Source of the DNA: Microbacterium nanhaiense | GTDB lineage: Bacteria; Actinomycetota; Actinomycetes; Actinomycetales; Microbacteriaceae | NCBI RefSeq assembly: GCF_014646015.1 | Contig: NZ_BMMQ01000006.1 | Coordinates: 1 to 64,000 of the forward strand | Direction: 5' to 3' | DNA length: 64,000 nucleotides | Shown here: positions 19,299 to 28,110 of the stretch, one piece after another | How the letters are laid out: every line of letters begins with the position of its first letter | Numbering within the stretch: position 1 is the stretch's first letter | Made by a program: the position numbers and the translations under genes | The notes under the pieces: model-generated | Databases searched by the model: none | What the model was told of the DNA's origin: nothing | Seen by the model: the letters and a program-made list of their open reading frames with translations, nothing else

Positions 19299-20126
19299 TC
19301 AGCGCTTCGCGAGATGAAGTCCCTGCGCGATGGCTTGCAGGATGAGCTCCTGCACGACGTGCCACTCATTCATGAGCTGCCAGTAGGTGACCCGGATCGG
19401 GTGATAGCCCGCGAGCCTCAGCTGCGCGTCGTGCTCGTTGTCGCTCGCACGTTGCGCGTCGACGTGATGACCGCCATCGACCTGGATCACCAGGCGGTCA
19501 CCGATCAACAGGTCGACACGGTGGCCGAGGATCCAGGTCTGCCGCCGCCTCGGCAAGCCCAGCCACGTCAATCGGTGGAACAGGATCGATTCGGTACCCG
19601 CGTCCGCGTACGGGCGCGCGGCCTCGAGCACCTCCATCGCGCGGGGCCGCAGCGGGAGTGCCCGCATCAGCTCGGGTTTCGCGGCGCCGACGCGGAGCGC
19701 GGCCTCCCAGATCGCGACGGCCTGTTCGAAGGGCTGGCACTCCGCGACGAGGGACAGCACATTGGGCGCGGAATCGACGAGCTGACCGGGCGCGCGACGC
19801 ACAACGGGCTCATTCCAGTGCACCTTCGCGGGCCTCGTCAGGATCGGATGGCCGTGCTGCGCGGCGGCCAAGTGCGGCTTCTTTTCGCCGACATCCCACC
19901 AATCGAGGTGGGCGGCGGCGGTGATGCAGGTGAGGACGACGCGCGCCCCGGCCGCGCCGAGGAGCATCGGATCCGCGCTCGGCAGAGCGATCCATCCCCT
20001 ACTGGGCCGAATAAGGATCCCCGCCGCAACTGCACGTTTCATGCGCGTGAGCGAGATCCCTCGTTTCACGAGCTGCGAGGTGAGCATGACGCCGCCGCCA
20101 CGGCGGATGGTGCTGACAAGGTCCAT
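19299..20126 (-). CDS. DUF559 nuclease-like protein with AbiEi-type N-terminus
   Basis: A 275-residue protein. Residues 1-50 (IRRGGGVMLTSQLVKRGISL, then TRMKRAVAAGILIRPSRGW) look like the winged-helix antitoxin domain of AbiEi. The C-terminal ~110 residues are DUF559-like and fit the PD-(D/E)xK/Vsr fold: GTESILFHRL with a candidate acidic residue, HRVDLLIGDRLVIQVDGGHH with D..QVD, then LAGYHPIRVTYWQLMNE. DNA cleavage is possible but not shown. Such genes are common as orphans in Microbacteriaceae; no cognate AbiEii toxin is adjacent. It is flanked on both sides by the hairpin repeat arrays. Start ATG 20126 has a GAGGG SD about 3 nt away. Confidence 0.75.
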   Translation of the reverse strand: MDLVSTIRRGGGVMLTSQLVKRGISLTRMKRAVAAGILIRPSRGWIALPSADPMLLGAAGARVVLTCITAAAHLDWWDVGEKKPHLAAAQHGHPILTRPAKVHWNEPVVRRAPGQLVDSAPNVLSLVAECQPFEQAVAIWEAALRVGAAKPELMRALPLRPRAMEVLEAARPYADAGTESILFHRLTWLGLPRRRQTWILGHRVDLLIGDRLVIQVDGGHHVDAQRASDNEHDAQLRLAGYHPIRVTYWQLMNEWHVVQELILQAIAQGLHLAKR

Positions 20127-20249
20127 GCCCTCGATCGTGCGCGACAGCGCCGCTGTCCCGCTCGGCGGATCCGCGAAATGTGAACAAAACAGGAGCTTCC
20201 CGCCCTGTGCACAGCTCGCCGCCCGGATCCCGCCGCGTTCGGCGCGGAT

Positions 20250-21060
20250 CCAAGGTGCGGAAGTGACCTCGATTGGCGGGGAGCACTGGTTTCCCTCCCC
20301 GCACTACTGGGCCACATCCGCGGATCAGGCCCAGCGCACCGCGCGAGAACTCGAACTACGGAGAAAACCCCGAACTGCGGAACCACCCGGGCTCACCCTC
20401 CGCGAGAAGTGCCCACCTCCGCGGATCCGGACCAGCGCACCTCGCGAACACCCGAACTACGGAGAAAACCCCCAACTACGGATCCAGCCGAGCTGCCTCT
20501 CCGCACGACGGGACCGCTTCCGCAGATCCGGCCCAGCGCGCCACGCGCAACGCCGAACTGCGGGAATGACCCCGACCTACGGAACCACCCCGGGCTTTCA
20601 CTCCGCGCTACGGGACCACCTCCGCAGATCCAGCCCAGCGCATTGCACGGCAGCACTTAGCTGCGGAGATAGACCCGAACTGCGGGTTCAACCGAGCTCC
20701 CTCTCCGCACTACGCGTGCGCATCCGCAGATCGAGACCAACGCATACCGCGAGAATCCAAACTTCGGACATGACCCCCAACTACGGATCCAGACAGGCGC
20801 CTTCTCAGCACTACTGGACCACCTCCGCGGATCCGGCCCAGCGCGCCACGCGCAACCCCGAGCTGCGGAGATGACCCCGAACTACGGAACCACCCGGGCT
20901 CCCTCTCCGCGCTACGGGCCACCTCCGCACATCGAGCCCAGCGCACAGCGCGAGAACCGAAACGACGGAAATGGCCCCGAACTGCGGAAGCATCCCCTGA
21001 GGAGCTCCGCAGTTCGGGGCCATTTCCGCAGTGCGGGCCAGGCCGCCCCGCGGATCCGGC
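20250..21060. repeat. Hairpin repeat array, eight ~101-bp units
   Basis: Eight direct units with a 100-103-bp period, with equivalent GCGG or ACGG positions at about 20260, 20361, 20462, 20563, 20666, 20767, 20868 and 20968. Each unit contains a left arm like CGGAGATGACCCCGAACTAC, a ~15-20-nt spacer, an inverted right arm like CTCCGCGCTACGGGCCACCT, and a tail CCGCGGATCCGGCCCAGCGC followed by CGCGxGAA. So every unit is a hairpin repeated in tandem. There are no unique spacers between identical repeats, so this is not CRISPR. The array fills the space between the DUF559 gene start and the RND gene end. Confidence 0.9.
20966..21028 (-). terminator. Perfect 23-bp hairpin at the array edge, likely RND terminator
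   Basis: The last array unit has arms 20966-20988 and 21006-21028 that are perfectly complementary over 23 bp (core ATGGCCCCGAACTGCGGA), with a 17-nt loop. It lies 33 bp past the stop of the RND transporter gene and is the best paired unit of the family. A terminator or 3'-end protection role is inferred; there is no T-run. Confidence 0.55.
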
Positions 21061-24000
21061 TCAGCCGCGCCGGCGGCGGAGCTGCGGGGCCGTGATGACG
21101 CCGCCCTCGCCCGGGGTCGGGCCGTGGGGCTGCGGGTCGTGATCCGTCTTGCCGCGGCGGGCCTTGCGGCGCTCCTTCGCGCCCTCGACCAGGTTGAACA
21201 GGGTCGGGAGCACGATCAGCGTCAGGAAGGTCGACGACACCAGGCCGCCGATCACCACGATGGCCAGCGGCTGTGAGATGAAGCCGCCGTGGCCGGTGAT
21301 GCCGATCGCCATCGGCGTGAGCGCGAAGATCGTCGCAAGCGCCGTCATCAGGATCGGACGCAGACGCATCGAGGCCCCCGCAAGGGTCGCGTCGTGCACG
21401 TTCAGGCCGTGGTGCGAGCGGTACTGGTTGACGAGGTCGATGAGCACGATCGCGTTGGTGACGACGATGCCGATGAGCATCAGCACGCCGATGAGGGAGG
21501 CGACATCGAGCGGCACGCCCGTGATGACCTGCAGCAGGATCGCCCCCGTCGCGGCGAACGGCACCGAGACGAGCAGCAGCAGCGGCTGGCGCAGCGACTT
21601 GAAGGTCGCGACCATGACGATGTAGATGATCAGGATCGCCGCGAGCATCGCGAGGCCCAGCTGCTCGAAGGAGTCGGCCTGCTGCTCGGCGACGCCGCCC
21701 ATCGTGGCGCGCGCTCCGTCGGGCAGATCGACCTCGTCGAGCGCCGCCTGCACCGCGACCGTCGCGGTCTGGAGGTTGTCGGTCGCCGGCGCGACCGTCA
21801 CGGTGGCGGTGCGCTGCCCGCCCTGCGTCGAAATCGACGCGGGGCTCGTCGACTCGTCGACCGTCGCGATCGACTGGAGCTCGACGACGCCGGCGGCGGT
21901 CGGGATCGGCATGCGGCGCAGCTCATCGACCGTTGCCGGGGGCTGCTCGTTCGCGACGTAGATCGTGAGCGAGGATCCATCGAGCTCGACGGATCCGGCC
22001 TCGGCAGGCTGCATCGTCGAGTTCACCATGGCGCCGACGGCGGCCTCGCTGAGCCCGGCCGCGGCGGCCTTCGCGCGATCGACGTCGACCGAGATATACG
22101 GCATGTCCGACTGCAGCGAGTTGCTCGGCGGCTCGATTCCATCGCGGCCCTCGAGTGCGCCGGTCACGGCTTCGGTGGCCTCGCGCAGCGTGGCGTCGTC
22201 GGCGGCCTCGATCGTGATGGCGATGTCGCTCGACATTCCCATTCCGGCGGCCGACTGTACGGTGATCTCACCCGCGTCCTCGATGTCGGCGAGCGCCGCC
22301 GTCACGTCTTCCTGCAGCGCCGCCTGATCCGCGTCGGCGTCGGTCATCACCGAGTAGGTGATGCCGGATCCGCCGAGGAGCGCGCCCATGCCGCCGGAGG
22401 ATCCGATGGTCACCTGCACGGTGTCGACGCCGTCGATGCCGCGCAGCACATCCTCCACCTCGGCGGCGGCCGTATCCTGCGCGTCGAGCGACGCGGTCTC
22501 GCCGAGATCCTGCGTCACCGTGAGGGAGTTCTGCCCCATGTCGCCGAGGAAGCTGATCTTCATGAGCGGCGCGAGCGCGACCGTGCCGATCATCACGACC
22601 ACGGCGATCCCGAGGGTCGACCACGAGTGCTTCAGGGTCCAGGAGAGGATCGGCTGGTACGCCTTCTGCAGGCGCGACTTCGGAGCGTCGGGGTGCTCGG
22701 GGTCGATGCGGTGCCCCGCCTCGGTCAGAAGCGGCTTGCCCGGCTTCATAAACCAATACGCCAGCACGGGAACGATCGTGAGCGACACCAGCAGCGATGC
22801 CGCCATGGCGATCGTCACCGTCATCGCGAACGGACGGAACAGCTCGCCGACCATGTCGCCGACGAAGGCGATCGGCAGGAACACTGCGACGGTCGTCACG
22901 GTCGACGCCGTCACGGCGCCGGCGACCTCGCGCACGGCGAGGCGGATCGCGTCGCCCTTGTCGGCGCCCTCCACATAGTGGCGCTTGATGTTCTCGATCA
23001 CGACGATCGAGTCGTCGACCACGCGGCCGATCGAGATCGTCAGTGCCCCGAGGGTGAGCATGTTGAGCGAGTAGCCGAACACCTGCATACTCGCGAAGGT
23101 CACGAGCACGCTCGTCGGGATCGAGATCGCCGTCACGAGCGTCGAACGGATCGACAGGAGGAAGACGAGGATCACCACGACCGCGAAGACGAGACCGAGC
23201 AGCCCCTCGGTCGCGAGGGTCTCGATCGAGTCGGTGATGAACGGCGCCTGGTCGAAGACGACCGTGAACTCGACGCCCGGCAGTTGCTCGCCCGACCGGT
23301 CGAGGGCGTCGAGGACGCCCGCCGATACGTCGACGGTGTTGCCGGTCGGGAGCTTCGTGACGGCGATCGAGATCGCGTCCTCGCCGTTGACGCGCGAGAT
23401 CGACGTGGTCGGGTCGTCCTCGAGATCCACGCTCGCGACGTCCGCGATCGTGTAGGCCTGCGGCGGCACGGGCAGCCCGGTCGCCGGATCCACCTGCGGA
23501 GCCCCGGAGGCCACCAGGGGCAGCTCGCGTAGCTCGTCTACGGAGCCGATCTTGACGCCGGTCTGGACCGTCAGGGTTTGGCCGTCCTCCGTGATCTCGC
23601 CACCGGGGAACAGGTTGCCGTTCTGCTCGAGCGCGTCGGTGATCGCCTGCTGCGTGAGCCCCGCGGCGGCGAGCTTCTCCTGATCCGGAACGATCGTGAT
23701 GCGCTGACCCGCGGCTCCCGCGACCGACGCCGTACCGACGCCCTCGACGTCCTCGATCTCGGGGATCACCAGCTCGTCGAGCTGCTCCTGAGCCGTCGCG
23801 GGATCCTCGAATCCGGACACGGCGACCTGGACCACCGGCAGCTCGTCGAGTGAGAGCGCGACGACCTGCGGATCCACCGACTCGGGCAGCTGCGCGGAGA
23901 CCCGGTTGATCGCCTGCTGCATCTTCTGCTCGGCCGTGGCCATGTCGGTGCCGTAGTCGAACATCGCCTGCACGATCGACACGTTCGAGGAGCTCGTGGC

Positions 24001-24246
24001 GGAGGAGCTGTCGAGGCCGGGCACCGTCTGGATCGCCTCTTCGATGGGCGTGGAGACGTCGGCCTCCACGACATCGGGCGATGCGCCCGGGTAGGTGGTC
24101 GTGACGAGCAGCGCCGGCAGCTCGACCGGCGGCATGAGCTCCTGCTTGAGGTTCGTGAGACTGAAGCCGCCCACGATCGCCACGCAGATCGTGATCAGCG
24201 CGATGAGCGCGCGGTTCTTCAGACTGAGAACAGAGAGTTTCGACAC
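21061..24246 (-). CDS. RND-family efflux permease (HAE1/AcrB-like)
   Basis: A 1,061-residue permease that would export drugs or lipophilic compounds using the proton gradient. Features: first TM in ALIALITICVAIVGGFSL, large periplasmic-type loop after it, conserved GRVVDDSIVVIENIKRHYVE with the TM4 Asp residues (about 405-425), and a second internal half starting LSWTLKHSWSTLGIAVVV. Length and two-fold layout are normal for the family. In this monoderm lineage there is no adjacent membrane-fusion or outer-membrane gene, as is usual for actinobacterial RND proteins. The start is GTG 24246 with GGGGAA upstream. A 14-bp palindrome (24265-24278) lies upstream and may be a repressor operator. Confidence 0.93.
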   Translation of the reverse strand: MSKLSVLSLKNRALIALITICVAIVGGFSLTNLKQELMPPVELPALLVTTTYPGASPDVVEADVSTPIEEAIQTVPGLDSSSATSSSNVSIVQAMFDYGTDMATAEQKMQQAINRVSAQLPESVDPQVVALSLDELPVVQVAVSGFEDPATAQEQLDELVIPEIEDVEGVGTASVAGAAGQRITIVPDQEKLAAAGLTQQAITDALEQNGNLFPGGEITEDGQTLTVQTGVKIGSVDELRELPLVASGAPQVDPATGLPVPPQAYTIADVASVDLEDDPTTSISRVNGEDAISIAVTKLPTGNTVDVSAGVLDALDRSGEQLPGVEFTVVFDQAPFITDSIETLATEGLLGLVFAVVVILVFLLSIRSTLVTAISIPTSVLVTFASMQVFGYSLNMLTLGALTISIGRVVDDSIVVIENIKRHYVEGADKGDAIRLAVREVAGAVTASTVTTVAVFLPIAFVGDMVGELFRPFAMTVTIAMAASLLVSLTIVPVLAYWFMKPGKPLLTEAGHRIDPEHPDAPKSRLQKAYQPILSWTLKHSWSTLGIAVVVMIGTVALAPLMKISFLGDMGQNSLTVTQDLGETASLDAQDTAAAEVEDVLRGIDGVDTVQVTIGSSGGMGALLGGSGITYSVMTDADADQAALQEDVTAALADIEDAGEITVQSAAGMGMSSDIAITIEAADDATLREATEAVTGALEGRDGIEPPSNSLQSDMPYISVDVDRAKAAAAGLSEAAVGAMVNSTMQPAEAGSVELDGSSLTIYVANEQPPATVDELRRMPIPTAAGVVELQSIATVDESTSPASISTQGGQRTATVTVAPATDNLQTATVAVQAALDEVDLPDGARATMGGVAEQQADSFEQLGLAMLAAILIIYIVMVATFKSLRQPLLLLVSVPFAATGAILLQVITGVPLDVASLIGVLMLIGIVVTNAIVLIDLVNQYRSHHGLNVHDATLAGASMRLRPILMTALATIFALTPMAIGITGHGGFISQPLAIVVIGGLVSSTFLTLIVLPTLFNLVEGAKERRKARRGKTDHDPQPHGPTPGEGGVITAPQLRRRRG

Positions 24247-24264
24247 AGGGTTCCCCGGGGTTCA

Positions 24265-24278
24265 ATACAGACGTGTAT
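24265..24278 (-). promoter_or_regulatory. Palindromic operator candidate for the RND gene
   Basis: ATACAGACGTGTAT has perfect 5-bp arms (ATACA/TGTAT) around 4 nt, placed 19 bp upstream of the RND start. The size and position fit a TetR-type operator, but no TetR gene is adjacent. Confidence 0.4.
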
Positions 24279-24353
24279 CGGCGGGGTCAGTCTGTCATGC
24301 CGAAGCTATGTTTCTGCTTTCGATCGGATGAAGATCAGACCACGGTATGACGC

Positions 24354-24887
24354 TCACGCCTCGTCGAAGATGGGCGCCTCGTCGGCGACCGGCTCGCCGA
24401 GCGGCACGACCAGGAGCGGCCGGTGCTGCCGGTGCGACAGGCGCGCGGCGACGGATCCGGTGAAGAACTCGCGGAGCGACTCCCCGAAACCGCGCTTGCG
24501 CGTGCCGACGACGATCAGCGGCGCATCGATCTTGTTGGCGTAGTGCTTGATCGCCAGCGCGGGGTCTCCGACGAGCTGCACGGTCGTCCACTCGACGTCC
24601 TGCTTCGCGAGCGCCTCGGCGACGTGCTTCTGCACCTCGGCGAGCTCTTCGGCCCCCGCGTCGACGTTGATGTCGATGGGCGCCGTGTGCGGCGCCCCGT
24701 CGGGATCCTCGTAGGTCACGAAGCGCGTCACATCGACGTGGACGACGACGAGCGGAACTCCGAGCATGTTCGCATAATGCGCGGCCTCGGTGACGACGCG
24801 CGCGGGCTGGTCGGGGATAATCGCCGCGATTACGGCGCCGTGAAGGTCTTTTTCCGCCGCCTGAGCGGCCTGTGAGATCTCGGACAT
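24354..24887 (-). CDS. Universal stress protein (UspA family)
   Basis: A 177-residue single-domain Usp. The ATP-binding signature is present near residues 137-160 (GTRKRGFGESLREFFTGS, matching G2xG9xG(S/T)), and the N-terminal strand IAAIIPDQPARVV replaces the usual VxVDxS. A role in stress survival is known for the family; the specific trigger is not visible. I use ATG 24887; GTG 24896 is 3 codons earlier but sits almost on the GGGAGG SD. The gene is divergent from the DUF3073 gene. Confidence 0.88.
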   Translation of the reverse strand: MSEISQAAQAAEKDLHGAVIAAIIPDQPARVVTEAAHYANMLGVPLVVVHVDVTRFVTYEDPDGAPHTAPIDINVDAGAEELAEVQKHVAEALAKQDVEWTTVQLVGDPALAIKHYANKIDAPLIVVGTRKRGFGESLREFFTGSVAARLSHRQHRPLLVVPLGEPVADEAPIFDEA

Positions 24888-25040
24888 CGGTGGCACACCT
24901 CCCGCCTGCGGAGCCCTCGGTTCAGGCCCCGTGGTATCCTGAAGCTTACTCTTTCCGGTCTTTCACCGGGTGCCATGTAAGCATGTATCTGAATAGGGTT
25001 CATTCACCTGCAGATCAACGTTTAAGGGGGTCGACGCGCT

Positions 25041-25226
25041 ATGGGGCGTGGCCGTCAGAAGGCGAAGCACACAAAGCTCGCTCGTGAACTGAAGTCGTTT
25101 AGTCCGGATGTGGACTACGCGGCGCTCGAGCGTGAACTCACGCACAGCACCGACGACCAGTACGTCGACCGCTGGGCCGACATGTATGACAACGAAGATG
25201 AGGACGACGAGCCCGCGAGGGTTTGA
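25041..25226 (+). CDS. DUF3073 family small acidic protein
   Basis: A 61-residue protein with a basic N-terminal third (MGRGRQKAKHTKLARELK) and a strongly acidic C-terminus (YDNEDEDDEPARV), the pattern of the actinobacterial DUF3073 family. Function is unknown. Start ATG 25041 follows AAGGGGG (25024-25030) by 10 nt. It is monocistronic, with a strong terminator 17 bp after the stop. Confidence 0.9.
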   Translation: MGRGRQKAKHTKLARELKSFSPDVDYAALERELTHSTDDQYVDRWADMYDNEDEDDEPARV

Positions 25227-25242
25227 CCTCTCATCTGGAGTG

Positions 25243-25271
25243 AACGCCGCGGGTGTCCTACCCGCGGCGTT
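25243..25271. terminator. Bidirectional terminator, DUF3073 / MFS
   Basis: Perfect 12-bp arms AACGCCGCGGGT (25243-25254) and ACCCGCGGCGTT (25260-25271) with a 5-nt loop. It lies between convergent gene ends (25226 + and 25289 -) and has A/T-rich stem ends on both sides, so it can serve both. Confidence 0.85.
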
Positions 25272-25288
25272 TGCCGTACCCGAATCGT

Positions 25289-26536
25289 TCAGCGAGCGCG
25301 ACGGTTGAGGACGACGAAGGCGGCGAGCGCGAGCACGAGAATCCCGAGCATCGGCAGGTAGGCGACGCGGAACAACTCGATCGAGTAGTCGCCCGGCTGC
25401 GAGGCATCCTGCAGCGTGAGCATGGCTCCCGTGAGCCAGATCACCACCAGCCCGCCCGAGAACCCGCCCGTGTTGACGATGCCGTTGGCGCGGGCCGCGA
25501 GGTGCCCCGGCACCCACTCCCGGGCGATATCGAACGCCGTGACCGACACCGGTCCCCCGATGCCGAGGGCGAAGGCGAGTAGCGCTAGCAGCACGCCCGG
25601 CGTCGGCACCGGCCACCAGAGCACCAGCACCCACGCGACCACCTGCACGATCACGGTGCCCTGAAGGATCCGGGCGCGCAGGCGCGGACGCCCGACGACG
25701 GCGCGCCCCAGAATGATTCCCGCGACCATCCCGACGATGGGCACGACGGTGAAGAACAGCCCGATGCCCGCGGCGCCGAGGCCCGCGCCGTGCTCGAGGA
25801 ACAACGGCCCCCACGTCACGGCGAATGCCGTGAAGGACGCACCGGTCATCAGGTGCGCCGTGAACGCGAGCCACGCGCCCCGCTGGCGCATCGATTCCGC
25901 GGTGCCGCGGAGCACGGATCCGATCCCCTCACCGCTCGCGGTACGGGACGGATCCGCACCCATGAGCAGGAGCACACCGAAGGAGATGAGCGCCACGACG
26001 CCCGTGAACGCCGCCGTGATCGCGTAGCCCGCGGGCCAACCCGCCGCGCCGACGACTGCCAACAGCGGGGTCGCGGACACGATCATGCCGAAGGTGCCGA
26101 TGACCCCCGTGAGCTGGGTGCCGGCCGGCACCCACCTGCTCGGGAGCGCGACGGCCGTGAGCCGAACCGCGGAGGGGAAGACGAGCGCGTCCCCGAGCCC
26201 CGCGACCGCGCGGGCCGCGAGCAGCACGCCGAAGGATCCGCCGAAGCCCACCGCGAGCTGGCTGGCCGCGACGATCACGACGCCCGAGAGCAGGACGGCG
26301 CGGCCACCCAGACGGTCGATGAGCATCCCGACGGGGATCTGGGCGAGCGCATACACGAGGATCTGCAGGATCCCGAACGCCGCGAGATCCCTGCTCGACA
26401 GATCGAAGCGTTCGCTCGCGATCGACGCGGTCGCCGACAGCGAGGTGCGCGACATGATCGCGGCGAAGTAGGCGAGGCTCCCGACAGCCCAGACGGCGAC
26501 GCGGAGCCACCTCGGTGATTCCTGCAGTCGGGCCAT
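25289..26536 (-). CDS. MFS permease (nitrate/sugar-phosphate type, unspecified)
   Basis: A 415-residue 12-TM major facilitator. TM1 begins VAVWAVGSLAYFAAIMSRTS. The conserved loop 2-3 motif is seen as GMLIDRLGGRAVLLSG (about 70), and TM4-5 as AVAGLGDALVFPSAVRL. A family-level transport role is supported; the substrate is not. I start at ATG 26536 (MARLQESPRW); the longer frame would run into the PadR terminator. The SD is weak, so initiation may be leaderless or coupled. Confidence 0.85.
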   Translation of the reverse strand: MARLQESPRWLRVAVWAVGSLAYFAAIMSRTSLSATASIASERFDLSSRDLAAFGILQILVYALAQIPVGMLIDRLGGRAVLLSGVVIVAASQLAVGFGGSFGVLLAARAVAGLGDALVFPSAVRLTAVALPSRWVPAGTQLTGVIGTFGMIVSATPLLAVVGAAGWPAGYAITAAFTGVVALISFGVLLLMGADPSRTASGEGIGSVLRGTAESMRQRGAWLAFTAHLMTGASFTAFAVTWGPLFLEHGAGLGAAGIGLFFTVVPIVGMVAGIILGRAVVGRPRLRARILQGTVIVQVVAWVLVLWWPVPTPGVLLALLAFALGIGGPVSVTAFDIAREWVPGHLAARANGIVNTGGFSGGLVVIWLTGAMLTLQDASQPGDYSIELFRVAYLPMLGILVLALAAFVVLNRRAR

Positions 26537-26577
26537 ATGACCCGAGTTTACGCCGTGCGGCTGGGCCTCCCGAAAGC

Positions 26578-26633
26578 AGAGGGGCCCCTCCGCGGGCCGA
26601 TGCGGTGTCATCGGCCTGCGGAGGGGCTCCTCT
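26578..26633 (-). terminator. Terminator after the PadR gene
   Basis: A 25-bp stem (26578-26602 with 26609-26633) has two mismatches and a CGGTGT loop; AGAGGGGCCCCTCCGC and its complement are the core. It lies 9 bp beyond the PadR stop and before the MFS start, both on the minus strand. Confidence 0.85.
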
Positions 26634-26641
26634 ATGGGGCG

Positions 26642-27241
26642 TCAGCCGAGCGAGGCGCGCACCCGCGCCGTCACTCCGTCGAGGTCCTTCGTCAGGGCGT
26701 CGACGAGCTCGGGAGTGAGCGCGCCGCCCCGGGCGATATGGGTGCGGAGGTCGGCGCGGATCGTGGCGCGGAAGCCCGCGAGCACGGTCTCCGCGCGGGC
26801 GAGCTGGATCCGCGCGGCCGCTCGCGGATCCTCCGCCGGCGGCTCCTCGGGTGCCGGCGGCTGCTTCGCCGCCGCGGCGAAGTCGGCCCGCATGCTCTTC
26901 ATCGCCTCGCGGACGTTGCTGCGCACGCTCTCGGCGATGATCCGCACCGAGTCGCTGAGACCGCTCTGGATCCCGTCGATCTCGTCGGCGCGCTGCGCGA
27001 CCTCCGCGCGGCCCGCGTCGGTGATCTCGTAGATGGTGGTGCGACCCTCCTGGGTCTTCGTGACGAGCCCCTCATCCTCGAGCTTCGCCAGCCGCGGGTA
27101 GATCGTGCCCGCGCTCGGCGTGTAGGTGCCACCCGTGCGCTCCGACAGCGCCTGGATGATGCCGTAGCCGTGCAGCGGCCGCTCGGCGAGGAGGCTCAGC
27201 AGGTAGAGGCGCAGATCGCCGTGGCTAAAGACGGGAGGCAT
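26642..27241 (-). CDS. PadR-family transcriptional repressor
   Basis: A 199-residue regulator. The N-terminal winged helix carries the PadR pattern (LYLLSLLAERPLHGYGIIQA, then GTYTPSAGTIYPRLAKLEDE with the YPxLxxLExxG recognition helix). The C-terminal half is helical and acidic-basic, likely for dimerisation. I start at ATG 27241: its A is the last base of the DUF4097 TAA (TAATG), so translation is coupled; a frame 8 codons longer has no better SD. PadR proteins commonly repress their own operons, and repeats at 28111-28145 before DUF4097 are a candidate operator. Confidence 0.92.
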   Translation of the reverse strand: MPPVFSHGDLRLYLLSLLAERPLHGYGIIQALSERTGGTYTPSAGTIYPRLAKLEDEGLVTKTQEGRTTIYEITDAGRAEVAQRADEIDGIQSGLSDSVRIIAESVRSNVREAMKSMRADFAAAAKQPPAPEEPPAEDPRAAARIQLARAETVLAGFRATIRADLRTHIARGGALTPELVDALTKDLDGVTARVRASLG

Positions 27242-28095
27242 TACTTCTCGCCCCCGTTCGGCCACTCGACCTGGGTGTCGACCTCGATCTGCGGGGCGAT
27301 GCCGTTGCGGCGCAGGATCGTGATGTCGCCCGAGACCGTGTTCGCCCGAACCTCCGCGAACATGCCCGAGAGCGCACCGGCGTGACCGTCGTAGTTCTTC
27401 GAGCGCGAGACACCGTCGACCTGCACGCGGCCACTCAGCGTGTGCACGTTGTAGCGCGCGGGGTACTCGTCGTCGATCCGCAGGGTGACGGATCCGGAGA
27501 CCGCGTTGACGGTCGCCTTCTGTAGGGCGCCCTCCGCGTCGATCACGACCGTGCCGGTCACGGTGTTGATGTCGGTCGTGTGCACGCGACCCGCGACCGC
27601 GATGTCTCCCGAGACGATGTCGCTCGAGAAGTCGCCGTCGAGCCCGCGCACCTGCACGTCGCCCGAGACGGCGTGGGTATTCAGGTCGCCGATCAGGCCG
27701 TCGACGAGAACGTCACCCGACACGGTGTTGATCGTCGCGTCCTCCTCGAGACCCGCCACGAGGGCGCTCGCCGAGACGACACCGAGCGAGAGCGCGAGGC
27801 GGCGCGGAACCGCGACCGAGATCTCGGCGCGGGGGCCCGAGGAGCCCACGTTGACGAAGGTCTTGATGAAGTTGTCCCAGCGCACCTGCGGGTGATCGAT
27901 CTCGAGCTCGGTGCCGTCGACCTCAATGCGCAGCTCCTTGACCGCGACGCTGTGCACCTCCACCCGCACGTGATCCTCGTCGTGACCGACGATGTCGATC
28001 TGTCCTCCGACGAGCCCCGCCTTCAGCCGGGTGATGCCGTCGATGTCGATAACACGGGTCTCACCTGGGTGGATGATCCATTTCTCGTGTGCCAT
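27241..28095 (-). CDS. DUF4097 family beta-repeat protein
   Basis: A 284-residue protein with many short beta strands such as VSGDVLVDGLIGDLNTHAVSG, VSGDVQVRGLDG and VSGDIAVAGRVHT, the adhesin-like beta-solenoid pattern of DUF4097. There is no signal peptide or TM segment, so it is probably cytoplasmic. Function is unknown. ATG 28095 follows GGAGG (28101-28105) at good spacing; an upstream ATG at 28134 has no SD. It forms an operon with padR (TAATG overlap), a pairing seen often in actinobacteria. Confidence 0.88.
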   Translation of the reverse strand: MAHEKWIIHPGETRVIDIDGITRLKAGLVGGQIDIVGHDEDHVRVEVHSVAVKELRIEVDGTELEIDHPQVRWDNFIKTFVNVGSSGPRAEISVAVPRRLALSLGVVSASALVAGLEEDATINTVSGDVLVDGLIGDLNTHAVSGDVQVRGLDGDFSSDIVSGDIAVAGRVHTTDINTVTGTVVIDAEGALQKATVNAVSGSVTLRIDDEYPARYNVHTLSGRVQVDGVSRSKNYDGHAGALSGMFAEVRANTVSGDITILRRNGIAPQIEVDTQVEWPNGGEK

Positions 28096-28110
28096 TGTCG
28101 CCTCCAAGTT

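Noticed and set aside
18815-21060. Possible CRISPR arrays
   Set aside because: Units repeat every ~101 bp without unique spacers between short identical repeats, and no cas genes are present; each unit is an inverted repeat.
25289-26536. Assigning a substrate to the MFS permease
   Set aside because: Only family-level motifs are visible; neighbours give no pathway context.
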